Source: UBA2982 sp040081395 (lineage in GTDB: Bacteria > Gemmatimonadota > Gemmatimonadetes > Longimicrobiales > Gaopeijiaceae). Taken from it: 7,546 nucleotides of DNA. A program made the position numbers and the translations under genes. The stretch spans positions 1-7,546 of the forward strand of contig JBEBGN010000150.1 of NCBI GenBank assembly GCA_040081395.1, given 5' to 3'. The notes beneath the pieces are model-generated. The model was not told the origin of the DNA. It searched no databases and worked only from the letters and a program-made list of their open reading frames with translations. The stretch's first letter is position 1, and every line of letters starts with the position of its first letter. Positions 6,523 through 7,546 of this stretch are shown here, piece by piece.

Positions 6523-6564
6523 TTGCCAAGGTTGGGGTCGCCGGTTCGAGTCCGGTTTCCCGCT
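6523..6564 (+). other. attachment site: 3' fragment of tRNA-Gly(GCC)
   Basis: The sequence starts in the anticodon loop (TTGCCAA), continues as GG-TTG and the variable region GGGTC, then has a full T arm (stem GCCGG/CCGGT, loop TTCGAGT), the acceptor strand TTCCCGC and discriminator T. This matches the 3' half of bacterial tRNA-Gly(GCC). The bases before 6523 cannot pair as anticodon stem, and no D arm or GCGGGAA acceptor strand lies upstream, so the gene is cut at the anticodon loop. Tyrosine recombinases commonly use this part of tRNA genes as the crossover region. The intact copy is expected beyond the left edge of the window, with the island in between. No CCA is encoded, as for the tRNA-Cys nearby. 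Confidence 0.85.
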
Positions 6565-6589
6565 CTGAGCAAGTACACAGGGCGAAGAA

Positions 6590-6626
6590 AAAGACCCGGC
6601 AGAGCACGTCGCTCTGCCGGGTCTTT
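6590..6626. terminator. bidirectional intrinsic terminator
   Basis: AAAGACCCGGCAGAGC (6590-6605) pairs perfectly with 6611-6626 around a 5-base loop. On the plus strand TTT-CG-TTT follows; on the minus strand the hairpin runs into five T residues. It lies 25 bases after the tRNA-Gly fragment and 26 bases beyond the stop of the convergent barrel gene, so it can end both transcripts. It was probably the terminator of the original tRNA-Gly gene before integration. Confidence 0.9.
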
Positions 6627-6652
6627 CGTTTGTCGCGACGGTCGCGCCGAAA

Positions 6653-7177
6653 TCAGCCGCCCAGCGGGAAGGTCGCGCCGAAGCTCGCGACGAACGCGTC
6701 GGTCCCGTCGATGTCGCCGAACCCGGTCAGGTACATCCCCTCGACGTAGCCGTTGAGGCCGCCCAGCGGAATGTTGATGCCACCACCGCCTGCCGCAGCG
6801 AGGCCGGACGCGGAACCCTCCGGGAACGTGTCGGACTTGTACGAGTGCTTCACGTACCCGGGGCCTGCGAACAGGTAGGCCGTCGTGCCGATCTCGTACT
6901 GAAGGAAAGCGGCAGCGCCCATCAGGTTCGTCTTGTCCCCGTCGGTGTCGTGGTTGTTGCTTCCGTACAGACCGCCGACGCCGGCGAGAAGGCCTGCGGT
7001 CCCGACTGGGAACGAGATGCCGGCTTGCGCCATGTAACCGATCTTCGCGTAGTCGGCGTAGTCGCTGACCGGGATGCTCGCGCCACCCGACACGAACACC
7101 GTTGCCTGCGCCGAGACGCCCTGCGCCGAGAGCGCCAGCGACACGATCGCCAGCGCGCTTCCGATGAACCGCTTCAT
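6653..7177 (-). CDS. small outer-membrane beta-barrel protein
   Basis: The protein has 174 residues and starts at ATG 7177 (minus strand), with an AGGGGGG ribosome site five to six bases upstream. Residues 1-23 are a classic signal peptide: Lys-Arg, a hydrophobic core, and Val-Ser-Ala before Gln-Ala. The mature part of about 150 residues alternates polar and hydrophobic residues in strands separated by Gly-rich turns: 25-34, 47-58, 61-72, 85-95, 98-110, 125-137, 141-151 and 160-172. That suits an eight-stranded barrel of the OmpA/OmpW size class. An acidic loop at 76-83 (His-Asp-Thr-Asp-Gly-Asp-Lys-Thr) is probably surface exposed. The last strand ends Phe-Gly-Ala-Thr-Phe-Pro-Leu-Gly-Gly. No peptidoglycan-binding domain follows. 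Its place beyond the attachment site marks it as chromosomal. The specific function is unknown. Confidence 0.85.
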   Translation of the reverse strand: MKRFIGSALAIVSLALSAQGVSAQATVFVSGGASIPVSDYADYAKIGYMAQAGISFPVGTAGLLAGVGGLYGSNNHDTDGDKTNLMGAAAFLQYEIGTTAYLFAGPGYVKHSYKSDTFPEGSASGLAAAGGGGINIPLGGLNGYVEGMYLTGFGDIDGTDAFVASFGATFPLGG

Positions 7178-7249
7178 GGAACCCCCCCTGTTGAGTGTGA
7201 CGTCGACCGATGCGCTACGACCATCATCCGATCCACCACTGGGCAGGTC

Positions 7250-7285
7250 CGCAGGCCCGCACTACCAACGTGTTCGCAGGCCCGC
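7250..7285. repeat. two 11-bp direct repeats upstream of the barrel gene
   Basis: CGCAGGCCCGC occurs exactly at 7250-7260 and 7275-7285, a 25-bp period, 73-108 bases upstream of the barrel gene start. Paired repeats here could be a regulator's operator for the barrel gene or for the divergent tRNA-Cys. I cannot assign clear -35 and -10 elements for the barrel gene. Confidence 0.45.
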
Positions 7286-7338
7286 GCGCAGGTGGAATCT
7301 AACAGGACGGCCGAGGGTCCCCGAAGGACTTCCCAGTG

Positions 7339-7366
7339 TTGTAACCGGTCGCCGGGACGTTACGTT
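7339..7366 (+). promoter_or_regulatory. promoter of tRNA-Cys
   Basis: TTGTAA (7339-7344) and TACGTT (7361-7366) are separated by 16 bases. The -10 ends 25 bases before the mature tRNA 5' end, giving a short leader of under 20 bases, as is usual for a tRNA gene. Confidence 0.5.
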
Positions 7367-7372
7367 TTCGGG

Positions 7373-7390
7373 CCCTCGCACGAGGGTTTT
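7373..7390 (+). other. short hairpin with T-run in the tRNA-Cys leader
   Basis: CCCTC-GCAC-GAGGG followed by TTTT lies between the predicted promoter and the tRNA, ending one base before the acceptor stem. It resembles a small intrinsic terminator, but the 5-bp stem and four T residues make it weak. It may be a leader structure near the RNase P cleavage site. Confidence 0.35.
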
Positions 7391-7391
7391 C

Positions 7392-7462
7392 GGCGCCGTG
7401 GCCAAGTGGTAAGGCAGAGGACTGCAAATCCTTTATCCCCGGTTCGAATCCGGGCGGCGCCT
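7392..7462 (+). tRNA. tRNA-Cys (GCA)
   Basis: A complete cloverleaf of 71 bases. The acceptor stem is GGCGCCG with CGGCGCC, the D stem GCC/GGC with a loop containing GG, the anticodon stem GAGGA/TCCTT, and the anticodon GCA at 7424-7426. A three-base variable region follows, then the T stem CCCGG/CCGGG with loop TTCGAAT, and discriminator T. CCA is not encoded and must be added after transcription. The GCA anticodon and U73 fit cysteine identity. Confidence 0.95.
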
Positions 7463-7510
7463 CTACAAATGCTTTAGCCCGGAAGCGTACCGCCGCCCGG
7501 GTTCGAACCG
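7440..7510. repeat. 20-bp inverted copy of the tRNA-Cys T-arm and acceptor sequence
   Basis: The reverse complement of 7491-7510 matches 7440-7459 of the tRNA-Cys gene at 19 of 20 bases. The two arms are 31 bases apart. The right arm sits next to a second GGTTCGAGCC motif (7513-7522). It could fold with the tRNA precursor or be a remnant of a recombination event. Confidence 0.6.
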
Positions 7511-7546
7511 CAGGTTCGAGCCGAGGCGCAGAAGCGGTGACAAGTG

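Noticed and set aside
6450..6564. A complete tRNA-Gly gene
   Set aside because: No acceptor strand GCGGGAA, no D arm, and the bases before the anticodon loop cannot pair with GGTTG, so only the 3' part is present.
5895..6607. Minus-strand ORFs of 227 and 93 codons reading across the tRNA-Gly fragment, giving products with Arg-Thr-Gly-Asp-Pro-Asn-Leu-Gly-Asn or Glu-Pro-Ala-Thr-Pro-Thr-Leu
   Set aside because: These peptides are the well-known artefact of translating a tRNA gene backwards. The longer ORF also lies antisense to the clearly coding 1094-residue gene.
6845..7477. Plus-strand ORF of 210 codons
   Set aside because: It runs antisense to the signal-peptide barrel gene and straight through the tRNA-Cys gene; its product has no protein-like pattern.
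7463..7546. A further tRNA (for example tRNA-Leu) at the right edge, suggested by two GGTTCGA motifs
   Set aside because: Neither motif has matching T-stem arms, and I could not build a D arm or acceptor stem on either strand within the window.
1..7546. Integrase, transposase, IS ends or CRISPR array
   Set aside because: No ORF shows recombinase or transposase catalytic motifs, and no regularly spaced repeat of 20 bases or more was seen. The integrase is expected beyond the left edge.

Overview
This is a GC-rich bacterial window with no plasmid or phage hallmark gene in view. The right end looks like ordinary chromosome: a secreted small outer-membrane beta-barrel protein (minus strand, 6653-7177) and a tRNA-Cys gene (7392-7462). 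Neither tRNA 3' end in the window encodes CCA. The barrel protein carries a Gly-Tyr-Met-Ala-Gln-Ala-Gly-Ile-x-Phe-Pro-Val-Gly stretch that I associate with Gemmatimonadota. That assignment is from memory and tentative; a Gram-negative bacterium is firmer.

The key landmark is at 6523-6564. It is the 3' part of a tRNA-Gly(GCC) gene, running from the anticodon loop to the discriminator base, and it has no 5' half. Right after it comes a 16-bp perfect terminator hairpin (6590-6626). This is how the distal attachment site of an element integrated in a tRNA gene looks. Everything left of about 6523 is therefore probably a genomic island, and the chromosome resumes to the right. The restored tRNA-Gly and any integrase would lie beyond the left edge. 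Short direct and inverted repeats at 6398-6500 sit just inside the boundary and could be recombinase binding sites.

Inside the island there are two gene blocks on the plus strand. Block A (up to 1756) is a very GC-rich, tightly coupled run. It holds a possible partial gene end, a 69-codon ORF, a papain/C39-like cysteine peptidase candidate with a visible Cys-His-Asp set, and a 275-residue coiled-coil protein. Each junction overlaps by 4 bases (ATGA, GTGA, ATGA). The 69-codon ORF may be the N-terminal part of the peptidase, separated by a one-base frameshift.

Block B (1983-6390) holds a 142-residue single-pass membrane protein, a 156-residue all-helical protein with a HEPN-like R-x6-H motif, a 69-residue small protein, and a 1094-residue mostly helical repeat protein. 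Spacings are 3, 10 and 0 bases, so they look like one operon. A membrane anchor, a HEPN-like protein and a giant helical scaffold next to a tRNA attachment site suggest an uncharacterised defence or conflict module. This is inference: I see no nuclease, NTPase or other named effector motif that proves it.
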